A stretch of 64,000 nt of DNA from Petrosia ficiformis (lineage: Eukaryota > Porifera > Demospongiae > Haplosclerida > Petrosiidae): positions 5,600,001 to 5,664,000 of the forward strand of contig OX345636.1 in assembly GCA_947044365.1 (NCBI GenBank), written 5' to 3'. The notes beneath the pieces were generated by a model. That model ran no database searches, was not told the origin of the DNA, and worked only from the letters and a program-made list of their open reading frames with translations. The translations under genes and the position numbers were made by a program. This document shows positions 46,701 through 53,857 of the stretch, piece after piece; position 1 is the first letter of the stretch, and each line of letters begins with the position of its first letter.

Positions 46701-48850
46701 TGGATTTATTGCTTTATAGTACTAGTCTTGCTCCTGTCACTGTTTCTACTCGGATTGAGCATCACTGGACTGAGAAACGAGACAGAAGCAGCCAGCAACA
46801 TAGCCTCAACTTTACTGGAACACTCATATTATTAACTACAAGTTAAGAGTGTGCTAGTGCACATGCGCAAACATTAAAGTGGGCGTGGCAGAAAAGCTTC
46901 AAATGGAGAATTTAGATTTAGATTCAAATCTGCAGCAAACAAATGAAGGTTTTTCCCAGCCTTACTACAGTTCTACAAGAACATTAAAAAAGTAAGAAAA
47001 CTGTAATTAAATAACTGTTGTGTTTCAGGCATGAGAAAGTCAGCCAAGATTAATTATTGTTCAATTACAGTTTGGCATCCCCAAAATCCCATGCATATAC
47101 AGATAGAACACATCTCCAGTTACATACATGTATACCATGAATGTAAATACATGTACATGTAGCTTTAAATTTCAGAAGAAATTGAAAAACTGAATTATCA
47201 GTACCAGACAATGACATGGGGCCAAGCACTTGAGTATAGCATCAAGCACTTTGATTGTATAATTATCAAAGGTTATTCAGCTGAAGCTGTCAGTCTGTCT
47301 GACAGTCTTCTCTTTGTGTGAATGTGTAAGCACATGTTCTCACCAGAGCAATGCTGACAAACAAATAAAAGATTCGAACAGCTAATAATAATAGTTGTTG
47401 AGATTGTTAAATGTGTGTTATATGACTGTGTCAAAGGAGTCATGTACTTAAATGTACATGTACATAAATACTTGATGTTGGACTGGTGATTGGATGTACA
47501 TGTACTGAGGCACATTCTGAAGTACATGTACAAGTACCTGAACCCATGTCTGAGATTGCATACATAGAATGTACATGTACATTTGTATATGTAATGTATT
47601 ATCATTCCTTACTACATGGAATATTAATTATGTGGTTTTTCTGTACATGCAATTAACTTATTTACATGTACATTTCATGTGATAAAGTCTGTTCATATTT
47701 ACGATTTCAAAATCAGGACGATATGTTTTTAAAAGTAATACAGTTTAATATCATAAGATTAATACATGATTTTACTGTAACTCAATAATGAAGAAATTTG
47801 ACATACACAAAAAAGAACAGGAAGGATAATTATATGACAGGTAAAAAGATTGTTGATCATTCCAAACTAAAGTTATAAACATTATTATGAGGTCATGGTG
47901 AATGTGAACGACTTAGCTACTTGTACTACTTATATCATCAATCATATAACCACCTTATATTCAATATCCTTATCATAATTTATTTACATCCCATTAATGT
48001 AGCAGTTTTATATATACTGTTGGCCCTGTCTGCTGGGAGGAGAAACAATACTAACACTGATTTTAATTTCAGTTTGTGTTCTGTTTGTACTTAGTTACTA
48101 CTACTGTACCTCACATTACAGATACACAATAATCACACAAAGTACATGTGCTAATGCAATAGTCAGTCATCTAAACTAAATTGTAAAATTTAAAATTGCT
48201 CAACTCTACCAGGGTTAACTATTGCTCTTACTAAATTCATGAAAATTGCTATGGAAAAGTGCATCTAAATCTTCTTACACACATGTGTAATGTTGTTACT
48301 CAAGGCAAACTCACTTTCTCAGATACAATACGTATATAATGTGGTTACCATGGTTACTGAACTCATAGTCGCACACACGTGTGTTATAAACTATGAATTT
48401 ATAATAAGGTCGGTTTCTACCTGTTTGAGAAATCCAACATATGCAAAATAGGCCAATGGTATTTAATTCCATATTCATAATTAGTATTATATACCATATT
48501 CATGTTATCTTAACATAGTGAATATCATAATTCTTAAAACACACCTTCATAATTAAATAATTGGCATGTAGCCAAAGTAAAAGATTTTTGTATTCATTTA
48601 TAAAAATACTCTTACCTCCTCCTTCATTTGACTTTTCGTCGTCTACGTCAAAAAATCTAGGCTTTCTTTCTGTTCTCTCTGAAGGGAGCGGATCATCAGA
48701 AAATCCAACAGAACTGCTAAATCCTACTGATCCTCCGCCCATGTTACCTCCCTCGCTTCCCACAGTGGCTCCGTCCTCGGTATGTTCCTCATCAGAGTCT
48801 GGATCTTTACCACGAAAAGTATCTTTTATAAAGTCCTTAAGCTTATCCAT
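16703..48850 (-). CDS. SHOC2: SHOC2 (SUR-8) leucine-rich-repeat RAS/RAF scaffold, complete gene
   Basis: Sixteen exons: 48850-48616, 41090-40915, 40714-40646, 38559-38530, 38477-38354, 37275-37118, 36917-36797, 33512-33310, 25602-25498, 25124-25056, 23402-23357, 21896-21772, 21010-20923, 20130-20061, 19353-19116, 16741-16703 (TAA). All phases agree and give 631 residues (human protein 582). A low-complexity Gly/Ser/Lys-rich N-terminus of about 160 residues is followed by about 20 leucine-rich repeats. Diagnostic stretches shared with vertebrate SHOC2 include [39 protein letters not shown] text in exon 15, and the terminal LKxQGPYR. Family role: it binds GTP-loaded MRAS and PP1 catalytic subunit to remove the inhibitory phosphate of RAF kinases at the membrane. 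The first exon is joined by phase and position only and is poorly conserved, so it is the least certain part. Confidence 0.93.
16786..17315 (+). mobile_element. ATCCCTATAATTGCTTT-ended family, least interrupted copy
   Basis: Runs from GAGAAAAAACATCCCTATAT to GCAATTATAGGGATGGCCCT with weakly inverted ends. Non-coding. Related copies: 7,812-8,692, 11,797-12,613 and, antisense, 35,425-35,822; shorter relatives of its right end (GAAGTTGCATCATTCC near a CAATTAA) are at 3,431, 9,060, 46,380 and 54,721. A (TA)n tract at 17,232-17,261 interrupts it. Located in the last SHOC2 intron. Confidence 0.65.
17749..18019. mobile_element. CAGTACCTGAC-ended TA miniature element
   Basis: CAGTACCTGACTATATTAAG at the left and its inverse CTTAATAATGTCAGGTACTG at the right are flanked by TA on both sides. 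A partial relative with one such end and the same interior words (GTTTACATACT, TAGTACTACTTT, GTAGTACATTCGAAG) is at 10,017-10,235. Confidence 0.75.
18138..18757. mobile_element. CARTAGAGGACATAAAAA-ended TA element, copy 1
   Basis: CAATAGAGGACATAAAAACG at the left and TTTTTTATGTCCTCTACTG at the right are inverted and flanked by TA. The interior carries the same CGCCGTGACTACTACATTTTC-like unit (tandem, roughly 180 bases) found in the elements at 22,617, 23,698 and 43,108. Non-coding; in the last SHOC2 intron. Confidence 0.8.
20205..20800. repeat. Degenerate GTAGTGTAGTACTGTACT repeat tract
   Basis: About 600 bases of TGTAGTGTA, TACTGTACTGTA and their variants, in SHOC2 intron 13. Open frames across it consist only of Tyr/Thr/His/Ile text and are not genes. 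Confidence 0.8.
21011..21097 (-). repeat. (CT)n-rich tract immediately before SHOC2 exon 13
   Basis: On the minus strand the tract is nearly pure C/T (CTCTCTCTCT...TTTTTCTCTAG) and ends in the acceptor itself. Confidence 0.8.
21197..21551. mobile_element. hAT miniature element, TAGGGCTGCAACGAATA ends, target duplication
   Basis: TAGGGCTGCAACGAATATTC and its inverse GAATATCC...ATTCGTTGCAGCCCTA bound 355 bases. Flanks GTACATTG (21,189-21,196) and GTATATTG (21,552-21,559) agree at seven of eight bases, as expected for an aged hAT insertion. The inner ATATCCGGATAT palindromes belong to the subterminal repeats. No coding capacity. Confidence 0.85.
21899..22230 (-). repeat. Long (CT)n tract directly upstream of SHOC2 exon 12 acceptor
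   Basis: On the plus strand about 330 bases of GAGAGA with occasional CAGA, GATA and GGGAGG; on the transcribed strand an unusually long pyrimidine run ending CTGTCTCATTTAG. The open frames here (Ser/Leu or Arg/Glu) are artefacts of the repeat. The purine-pyrimidine mirror sequence could form a triplex. Confidence 0.9.
22303..22545. mobile_element. Divergent hAT miniature element, AGTGCTGAAATGAATA ends
   Basis: AGTGCTGAAATGAATATTG at the left and TATTCATTTCAGCACT at the right are inverted. The layout and interior (ATATTTCACAAGAAACAA, AGCAAGTGAATAATC) match the 21,197-21,551 element, which has the corresponding TGATATCTCACTAGAAACAA and AGCAAGTGAATATCC. Flanks resemble each other at about six of eight bases. 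Confidence 0.6.
22617..23338. mobile_element. CARTAGAGGACATAAAAA-ended TA element, copy 2
   Basis: CAATAGAGGACATAAAAAAG and the inverted TTTTTATGTCCTCTACTG are flanked by TA. It lies immediately next to SHOC2 exon 11 (23,402-23,357), 19 bases past the exon end, so its end almost touches the donor. The interior repeats the AGAGTTGTTAACAAAGCC...GCTTCGTTATCAC unit. Confidence 0.8.
23471..24750. mobile_element. TGTCAATAAAAACTTTACG-ended TA element with a nested element
   Basis: TGTCAATAAAAACTTTACGT at the left and ACGTAAAGTTTTTATTGACA at the right are exact inverted ends, flanked by TA on both sides (23,469-23,470; 24,751-24,752). The 1,280 bases include a second element at 23,698-24,334. A partial antisense copy lacking that insertion is at 45,533-46,030. 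In SHOC2 intron 10. Confidence 0.85.
23698..24334. mobile_element. CAGTAGAAACCAAAAAAAAG-ended TA element, nested
   Basis: CAGTAGAAACCAAAAAAAAG and the inverted CTTTTTTTTGGTTTCTACTG-type end are flanked by TA (23,696-23,697; 24,335-24,336). Interior units (GTTGTAACTCTCACATTTTA, GAAGAGTTGTTAA, ATGCTTCGTTATCACCAGG) match those in the CARTAGAGG and CAGTAGCCC families. The empty site is preserved near 45,900. Confidence 0.85.
25674..25935. repeat. Tandem repeat of about 95 bases, 2.5 copies
   Basis: CCATATACATGTACATAGCA, TCTACCTGTATACATGTTAC, GATGTACACTGTACATAGCT and GTACAGTAAAGTACATG recur in order. Located in SHOC2 intron 8. Confidence 0.75.
26570..28310. other. Decayed repeat in SHOC2 intron 8, no recognised gene
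   Basis: A frame at 27,325-27,630 and shorter ones nearby have no motif I recognise. Pairs of related phrases (GTTGCCTGCGAAACAAAGTAG at 26,837 and GTCTTCTGTGAAACAAAGC at 27,969, each followed by GGCAAGAAnGnAGCTAGAAT) suggest two diverged copies of one repeat. Confidence 0.4.
27604..27770. repeat. AGCACTT/AAGTGCT cluster
   Basis: About twenty occurrences of AAGCAC or its inverse GTGCTT in 165 bases, both orientations intermixed. A smaller pair is at 47,223-47,252. Confidence 0.7.
28916..28940 (+). repeat. G19-T-G5 homopolymer tract
   Basis: Nineteen consecutive G, one T, then five G. It is capable of G-quadruplex formation on the plus strand (C-rich on the SHOC2 sense strand). Confidence 0.9.
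30021..30474 (+). repeat. Direct duplication of about 150 bases
   Basis: AAATGACTTGCTCTTGCAGT / AAATGACTTGCTTTCGCAGT, GTGTTGTAGAATTGCACATA, GAGCCACGCCTTCGTTTGGA and GCGACGTCGATGGG occur twice in order, with small deletions in the second copy. Confidence 0.75.
30708..32220 (+). mobile_element. hAT (ZBED-type) element, internally deleted, target duplication GTTCGATG
   Basis: TAGTGTTGAGTGGTAT at the left and the inverted ATACTGCTCAACACTA at the right bound 1,513 bases. GTTCGATG lies on both sides (30,700-30,707; 32,221-32,228), the exact eight-base duplication of hAT insertion. The site is inside a unit of the GTTCGAA array. The transposase gene has lost its catalytic middle and carries two stop codons, so the copy cannot move by itself. 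Confidence 0.93.
30832..31860 (+). pseudogene. hAT transposase: BED finger and C-terminal dimerisation domain, core missing
   Basis: From the [13 protein letters not shown] and [20 protein letters not shown] followed by LFAHLQKNH form a BED zinc finger (C-C-H-H). [13 protein letters not shown] then meets TAA (31,249-31,251), but reading on gives VDKSGFTIL. Text then jumps to [15 protein letters not shown] and [11 protein letters not shown], so about half the protein with the catalytic acidic residues is deleted. After ELAAYM a second TAA (31,639-31,641) is followed by [14 protein letters not shown] and [12 protein letters not shown], the hAT C-terminal dimerisation region. Both stops fit a CAA-to-TAA change. 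Confidence 0.88.
33513..33760 (-). repeat. Pyrimidine-rich tract before SHOC2 exon 8, with (CA)n
   Basis: On the minus strand the 240 bases upstream of the exon 8 acceptor are largely CT/CTGT repeats (GTCTGTCTCTCTGTGTGTGT...CTTTATTCCCCTCAG). Confidence 0.7.
33753..36688. mobile_element. CACTAGTAAACAAAAA-ended element with CATGAAAA-rich ends
   Basis: CACTAGTAAACAAAAATC, then ATGAAAT, at the left is inverted at the right (ATTTCATTGGTTTTTGTTTA, CTAGTG). Several hundred bases at both ends are filled with CATGAAAA/TTTTCATG words. The interior of about 2.1 kb includes an antisense copy of the ATCCCTATA family at 35,425-35,822. A minus frame at 34,512-34,730 ([20 protein letters not shown]) is unrecognised. 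No clear target duplication. In SHOC2 intron 7. Confidence 0.6.
35425..35822 (-). mobile_element. ATCCCTATAATTGCTTT-ended family, antisense partial copy
   Basis: Reads in inverse order the landmarks of 16,786-17,315: CGCGTTTGAGCTACAGACCA, TTGTATATAGCAGAGAAACA, CTTGAAGGAGTACTTCAGTC, CATCAGCAATGCTTAATACA, AATATAGGGATTTTTTTTCT. Inserted in the 33,753-36,688 element. Confidence 0.7.
37893..38352 (-). repeat. 29-base tandem repeat starting at the SHOC2 exon 5 donor
   Basis: About fifteen copies of ACACATACATACACTACACA plus TATACATGT, a few with an extra ACATGT. On the transcribed strand the unit contains GTATGTATGTGTACATG, the same text as the real donor G|GTATGTGTACATG at 38,353. Because 29 is not a multiple of three, long frames open in several registers; none is coding. 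Confidence 0.93.
38530..38559 (-). CDS. SHOC2: SHOC2 exon 4, a 30-base microexon
   Basis: Ten codons, [10 protein letters not shown], correspond to IHILPSSIKE of vertebrate SHOC2 at the first repeat. It is flanked by TTTCTGCAG on the acceptor side and GTTAGT on the donor side and is in phase 0 at both ends. Gene finders are likely to skip it; omission would remove exactly ten residues without breaking the frame. Confidence 0.88.
38715..38768. repeat. Near-perfect 54-base palindrome
   Basis: ACATGCATATACATATACAA followed by CACAATT and its inverse. Lies just upstream (in transcription) of SHOC2 exon 4. Confidence 0.85.
39461..39544. mobile_element. Short hairpin, GGGTGGTGGGAC ends
   Basis: GGGTGGTGGGAC at the left and GGTCCCACCCT at the right are inverted around about 60 bases including AACGCACAAGTAGAAAGGGC. 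The overall form resembles the 1,267-1,374 hairpin (GAGGGTGGG...TTTATTG). Confidence 0.5.
40417..40514. repeat. 98-base inverted repeat
   Basis: ATTATTGCATACAATTATTT, ACCCTTAAAGTGAGGTAATA at the left are inverted at the right (TATTACCTCACTTTAAAGGT, AAATAATTGTATGCAATAAT) around a loop of about 14 bases. Confidence 0.85.
40915..41090 (-). CDS. SHOC2: SHOC2 exon 2: basic linker with RVxF-type PP1 docking motif
   Basis: The exon begins [10 protein letters not shown] and continues into a Lys-rich, Gly-rich segment ([20 protein letters not shown] and beyond) ending ANQAPQA. Human SHOC2 has PGVAFSVDN at the same place before its leucine-rich repeats, and that VxF segment is the known docking site for the PP1 catalytic subunit. 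Here the motif reads GVRF, with the hydrophobic Val and Phe kept. The exon starts in phase 2, exactly completing the glycine codon left open by exon 48850-48616. Confidence 0.85.
41695..42035 (-). pseudogene. Tc1-type transposase C-terminal fragment (D34E)
   Basis: The minus strand reads [20 protein letters not shown], then [20 protein letters not shown], then a [14 protein letters not shown] helix and a [13 protein letters not shown] end. QDNDPKH and [11 protein letters not shown] hold the second Asp and the Glu of the catalytic triad, with 34 residues between them, the Tc1 signature. The N-terminal DNA-binding half and the first Asp are absent; an AT-rich run (42,076-42,132) takes their place. 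Confidence 0.88.
42149..43008 (+). pseudogene. BEN-domain protein remnant
   Basis: A possible acceptor (TTATTCAG) is followed by a Lys-rich frame [20 protein letters not shown], then after a frameshift a Pro/Ser-rich [20 protein letters not shown]. From about 42,589 an open frame of 139 residues contains [20 protein letters not shown] and [20 protein letters not shown], the pattern of a BEN domain (DNA- and chromatin-binding). The frame lacks an early ATG and is cut at its start by the end of a CAGTAGCCC element (42,529). It is either an internal exon or, more likely, a decayed gene carried by a transposon. Confidence 0.6.
43108..44141. mobile_element. CAGTASCCCTCAATAAAAAG-ended TA element
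   Basis: CAGTACCCCTCAATAAAAAG plus TTCCCGTA at the left and its inverse at the right (TACGGGAACTTTTTATTGAG plus GGCTACTG) are flanked by TA. The interior has three tandem units of about 180 bases with ACTACTACACTTTCAAAC, GCTTTCCTACAGCTAACGAA and GCATCTTTTTGGTATCTA. A lone end of the same family is at 42,529-42,560. Confidence 0.85.
44399..44645. repeat. Tandem TATAATCATGTATTAACCTT units
   Basis: Four to five copies of TATAATCATGTATTAACCTT, ATGACATTAAACTATACACT, with ACATGTACAT spacers of varying length. A single relative is at 24,920-24,975. Confidence 0.75.
44875..45435. repeat. 62-base tandem repeat
   Basis: TAATTAACATTCTTGTTGTG, TTCATATTCATTACTAATTA, ACCACACCCTATACAAGTAA, CA repeats about seven times, with some units replaced by a shorter CCCTAATTAATTATTA variant. 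In SHOC2 intron 1. Confidence 0.85.
45533..46030 (-). mobile_element. Partial antisense copy of the 23,471-24,750 element, without the nested insert
   Basis: Shares GTTAACGTTTCGTTTTGTAG at its end, CATTTGTTATTAATCATTGC, TCTCTCAGAAGAATT and TGAAGTTAGCATAAGG in inverted order with 23,471-24,750. At about 45,899-45,904 it reads straight through (TGTAGACAACTCCTCAAG next to CTAGTGAGTA) where the other copy carries 637 extra bases. Confidence 0.8.
46040..48500. other. SHOC2 intron 1, left without recognised elements
   Basis: Apart from a short relative of the ATCCCTATA family (46,380-46,490), an AAGCACTT pair (47,223-47,252) and scattered ACATGT words, I see nothing in this stretch. Confidence 0.4.
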
Positions 48851-48941
48851 GAGTTACAGAAGGTGACAAAAGTATAGGCCCTCAGCAGTGGTTCGTTCAG
48901 AAAAAGTTCATTACCTTAAATTAAACTATTTACGGTTGTGT

Positions 48942-48949
48942 TGACGTCA
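48942..48949. promoter_or_regulatory. Palindromic TGACGTCA (CRE/AP-1-type site) upstream of SHOC2
   Basis: A perfect TGACGTCA lies about 92-99 bases before the SHOC2 start codon, in the position of a proximal promoter. Such sites bind CREB/ATF-type bZIP factors in animals. No TATA element is evident at a convincing distance. The transcription start is unknown, so function is inferred from the word and its place only. Confidence 0.4.
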
Positions 48950-49436
48950 TCAAGCATTATATACACGTACACGCGTATATCGAGCATAATTAATTATGAG
49001 GTGGGGCAAAACTAAAGTGATCGAGAGATGAATTAGGCCCCCGTCTGTTAATCTCTAGCAATTTACGGACACAGTCCGTATATCACTAGATATCCGATTT
49101 GGCGATGCAAAAGAGCTTTTGTGACTGACTGACAGTAAATACCCTGGAGAGTTTAGCTTATCACTTACACATTAGAAGTTTGATTGAGAGAAAAAAGCAG
49201 AGTTAATTAATTATCTTAGTGTTTCACATATACAGCCGGCAGTAACAAAGAAATCAGTACCAACTGTGGTGTTTTTGGTATTGCGTTCATACTCCATGTT
49301 GCATTATTTAATTAATTTCAAATGTGACCACATTTTTTTAAGTAGTTTCAAAAGAAATCGGAAGCTTTCCCCCCAAAAAAGCTTGCAACTTGACAACTTG
49401 ATTCATATGAGACTATATTTTACCTGCTTAACAGTT

Positions 49437-49946
49437 AAAAGCCACGCCCACTTGGGGGTATAATTATTGGGCCTAAATGTTTTCACTGATAGTCAAAACA
49501 CGGCCCACGGGTGGTGGAGGGGGCGGGGCGGTACGTGGGAAACAATGGCGGGGCAACTGTAATTGCTCTCTGAGAAAGATCGGAGTTTGATAGTGCCTAG
49601 AAAGGTAGATTTTATGGTTTCAGTGAATAAGCTACAGAATTCAGCTTTCTTAGCCTCTTGTAACTATAAAAGTAAAATGAATTTTCAGAAAACGGCTCTG
49701 TTTGTTTTCTCAAAACGCATTGTACTTGGTGCACGTGCACGCCATGATTGGTGGGTGTGGCTTTCTTAGTTTTGTACAATTACAATTGCAAAAATGGACA
49801 TTTTTCCTACACTCTCTGTCTTCCAGACAAATATAAAGATGATCAGAAGATATGAAGGTTGCTATTACACCAGGTTAGAGTCATATTATATAATATTCTA
49901 TTTTGAAACTGATTGGAGTTGCATCCGCCCACTCCCTAGTACAACC
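49437..49946. mobile_element. TTAA miniature element, copy 2 (one end truncated)
   Basis: The right end CACTCCCTAGTACAACC is followed by TTAA (49,947-49,950). The body matches 14,887-15,478 in inverse orientation but begins at AGCCACGCCCACTTGGGGGT and lacks about 110 bases of the opposite end. Near the piggyBac-like pseudogene but not obviously linked to it. Confidence 0.75.
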
Positions 49947-50589
49947 TTAATGCTATAAACATAATTATGACAATATGATTTTATGTGATGAATGTGAAGA
50001 CTGGTGTCACATAATTTGGTCTGGGGAATGGAGCAGGTGGAAACAATCATAGAAGCTTTGGGTGATTTGAAGGTACAGCAAATTAAAGCAGACATATAAC
50101 AGCCTTTGATGGATTGGTATTTTAATGAGAGTGGAAATGTGTTAGCTTATACAATTGGCAGAATGTGTTGTATATTCGTTTAACTAGTCATGTTTTCGGT
50201 TGGTGGATGTGGCTAAGCCAGCTAACCCCATTACAAACGGCTTTTTAGCCAATCTATCCAATCTGGTACGAGTAACATGTTTATCCATTGGTCTGGCAGT
50301 TGAACTGCTGATTTGGGCATTTCACAAGAGCAAAGCATATGGCATTGGAAAGACCGACCAGGTCTCACTACTCTTGTGCATGATTCGATGTCCCAGTAAG
50401 TACTGTATCTCCTGTTTCCTGCAGGACTGCTTTCCTAGACAACTGGCAATCAAAACCTGAAGTTTTTGCTAAGATAAGTGAAGCTGGAGCTTCTTGGAGT
50501 CCACCTCGAGAATATGAGGGTGGTTGTTGGTGCACGTGGTACTTGTTTGTCAGTTGCAAATTGGCACCCCTAGCTTCTGACAGCATTTG

Positions 50590-51520
50590 AGGAAACAATG
50601 GTACAATATGTAAGAAGGCACTAATTATTTCAAAGCGATAACAAGTCATTAGTTCACCTAGGCGAACAAGTACCTGAGCTTTTTTGGAGCTCCATGCATA
50701 CCTGTGATTACGAACTTTGTGAATCCCCAGAAGCAAAAGAACACCCAAGTATTGATAAACTTCGTCTTTCGTGAAAGGCATTTTCATAAATTCAGTATAT
50801 GTCTTTTGTAAGTTTGTTTTCTTGTGATTAGCATATTTTACTGTTGCGTTTACGATGTTGTCTACAGCTATATCATGAGCTGAAATAGCTCCAAAGGTGT
50901 ATTCTGTGTATTCTCAGGTAAATGAGGACCCAACTCTCGAAGGGGAAAAAACTCTTTGGCTGGTGGGGAAAAGGAAACATCAATGATAGAAATATCTTTG
51001 ACACCTGTTGGTAGTGTGTCTTGTGATGACTTCCTTGCTCTTCTTCGTTGAGCTCTGTAAGTGGTCCCTTGTCTATCACATCCACGTCGGGCACTTCTTC
51101 GTCCACCACGACCACGTCGGGCACTTCTTTGTCCACCACGACCACGTTGGGCACTTCCTCGTCCACGATGGACACTTCCTTGTTCTCTTCCGTCATTGTC
51201 ACTTTTTTCACTTTCCTTTTCACTTTCCCTTTCACAAGAATCATCTTCACTTTCTTCTTCACTAGACTCATCTTCACTTTCTTCTTCACTAGACTCATCT
51301 TCACTTTCTGTAGAATCTTCTTCACTACACTCAAACCATATCATTCCTACTTCACTAGTAAGTATATTTTTCTCCATCACCTTTGGTCTTTTGGGCATTG
51401 GCTCTAGCTCTTCAGAGTCATCAAAACACAATTCATCATGATCTATACTTTCCTCTGATTTTCTTTGAGGTTGTTCATCACAGCTTAGAGCCTCACTACC
51501 AGTATCACTGGGCTATTACT
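50590..51520 (-). pseudogene. piggyBac-like transposase, N-terminal half
   Basis: The minus strand reads an acidic stretch (ESEDESSEEESEDESSEEES), then Arg/Gly-rich repeats (RGRGGQRSARRGRGGRRSAR), then TPLELFQLM. After a frameshift come VDNIVNATVKYANHKKT, FTKDEVYQYLGVLLLLGIHK and GELMTCYRFEIISAFLHIV, the conserved start of the piggyBac transposase domain (DDE_Tnp_1_7). Text unlike the family begins at about 50,590, before any of the catalytic Asp residues. A stop and a frameshift show it is dead. Confidence 0.8.
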
Positions 51521-52142
51521 TCATCAGCCTTGAACATGCCCTCCATGTTCATATAGATACCATATATATCTTATTCTATATATAAGGCAATTCAATATTT
51601 CTTTTAATCAAGAGATATTTTTGGACTATTTGTGAAAATTTGAATTAAAAAAAATGTTTCCAAAAAGTATTGATAAATATTGTTACAAATCGTTAATTTA
51701 AATTAACAATTTTCCATTGCTCATGAATTAGAGGGTTAAAGCCTCACGATTATTTTCAGTGTACTCAGACAGAACAATCTCTGAAGCAAAATGAGCAGCA
51801 CTAATGAAATTTATAATAGAAGGACCTGTTCCAACATCTAAAATCTTCAATTTTTTATCACAATCAAAAGATTGATAGAACTGGTGAATAAACGGGAGAG
51901 GAATTACAGGTATTACACCTGTCTACAAGCCATTAATGCTTTAATACAAAGTATGTTTGGCAACTTATGTATCTTGCAGGACCAACTATCTAATAAATTT
52001 ACAGTATTTCTGTAGTATCGATTGATTTTTTGGAATATCGAGGTTCGATATTTATCGCTAAGGTTATATATCGGTTACATCGATACATCGCCCATCGCTA
52101 ATTATTCTTATTTTCTGTTGTTGTTATTGGATATTTCACTGA

Positions 52143-53640
52143 AATGCCTTACACAAGCCAGAGGAAACGACAATTAAAAGATGCTAGAAAGACAAAAGTT
52201 CAGAAAAGAGGGGAATCTATATAGTAACTAAGATTCTCAAGTATCATCATTTCTCAAGTATCATCATATCACCTTCACTTTCCACTTACTGAAGCTGCAA
52301 AACTGAACAGTGAAACAGTTTCTGTTTCAGACAGAAATGTACAAGAGTGGAGAGGTCTTTTTGTTAAAGAGAAAGGTTATTTTTCTGATTCTAACGATGG
52401 TCGCTATCAGAGATCTGGTGTTGTCTGCCACAATGAAGGCTAAATCAATCGGCCAGACAGTTTGTCAGAGAGAATAACTGTGTTAAAGGTAAAAACAACT
52501 TACCATCGGTCTCCTTCTGCCATTGGGTGAATGAAGTTTTGTTAGTAAATAGTGTTCTTGAACCGGATTATTCAGGAAGAATTTCTTTTTCGACTGCATT
52601 GCATTGGGTTCATAATCTTGGATTTGATGTCATCAAGAAAAAAAAAGGCACGCTCCTGCAAAAAATGGTCGCCAATGGGTTTTTAACAAAAAAAATACTC
52701 CCACTCCTGAAGCAGATGCTGCTCTTCTAGCTGATCTTGTTAGCCCTTCTAAAGAACAGATTGAAAAAAACATAATCATATTCAATGATGAGTCAACTTT
52801 TCAGTCAAATGATGACAAAACCTGGATGTTGGGTACTCAAGGGGAGCATGTTATAAAGCCAAAGTCATGTGGTGCTGGAATAATGGTCTCTGACTTCATA
52901 GAGGAGCATAACAATTAATGAAAGATGAATTTGCCATTAATTCCCACTAAAATGTATCCACGACTTTGAAGACAAGCATGTGAATTTTTTGAATATGGGA
53001 AAGAGCATGAAGGTTACTGGATAGCTGAGAAGTTTTTAGCACAATTGGAGATTGCTGCCACAATAGCTGAATTGAAGTATTCATATGAGAAAGGACATAG
53101 ATTGTATTTCATCTTTGACCACAGTAGTTACCATGGAACATTTGCGAATGATGCACTATGTGCATCAAAGATGAACTTAAAACCTGGTGGGAAACAACCT
53201 ACTGAAACACATGATACGTATTGGAAAGGAAAACAACAGCGCATGGTTCTCCCAGATGGGACACCTAAAGGTATTTTTGATTGAAAGAGGTGTTAATGTT
53301 CGTGGCATGAAGTTAGAGGATATGCGACAAGAAATTGCATCCCATCCTGATTTTCGTGACGAACAGCCAGAAATACACAATTTTTTGAAAAGAAATGGCC
53401 ATGCTTGCATTTTTTTAACCAAAATTTCACTGTGAATTGAACCCTTTTGAGAAATGCTGGCACAAGCTAAACTCTACACTCGTGCACATACAAATTACAC
53501 TATACAGCGTCTTCGACTCATTGTTCCTGATGGATTGAATTCCGTCAGCATATAGAGAATATTGGAAACTATATGTTTGCCTACATGGAGGGTTATGCTG
53601 GCGGTGGGGAACTAGAAACTCAAACTAAGAAATATAAAAA
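52143..53640 (+). pseudogene. DDE transposase-like protein, broken by stops and frameshifts
   Basis: Fragments in changing frames match one protein in order: VQEWRGLFVKEKGYFSDSN, LHWVHNLGFDVIKKKKG, IFNDESTF (first Asp), GAGIMVSDFIEEHN, HRLYFIFDHSSYHGTFANDA (second Asp), SKMNLKPGGKQP, LIERGVNVRGM, and near the end an LPKFHCELNPIEKCW-type segment with the Glu, then YMFAYMEGYAGGGELE. The arrangement is that of a Tc1-like DDE superfamily protein present in fungi and many marine animals; I do not have a family name for it. At least five disruptions are visible. No terminal repeats found. Confidence 0.75.
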
Positions 53641-53857
53641 AATCGCACCGAAGACAAAGTATTGTACAATAAGATTTTTTTTCCTGTTATTACTTTCCAC
53701 TTATGTTTAGCAGTATTTGTATGCATTTTTGTTACCTATTGTTCTTGTATGTTTCACCTAAAGCTTTTTTCAGATTTCAATTAAATACCTATTTAATCCT
53801 TTAAACAATGTTGGTTTTGTTAATCCTTCTGTAATTTAAGAGGTTCTTATATAACAA

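Noticed and set aside
51008..51441. Plus-strand frames with HHDHVGHF or Ser/Thr repeats
   Set aside because: Antisense of the Arg/Gly-rich and acidic repeats of the piggyBac-like pseudogene.
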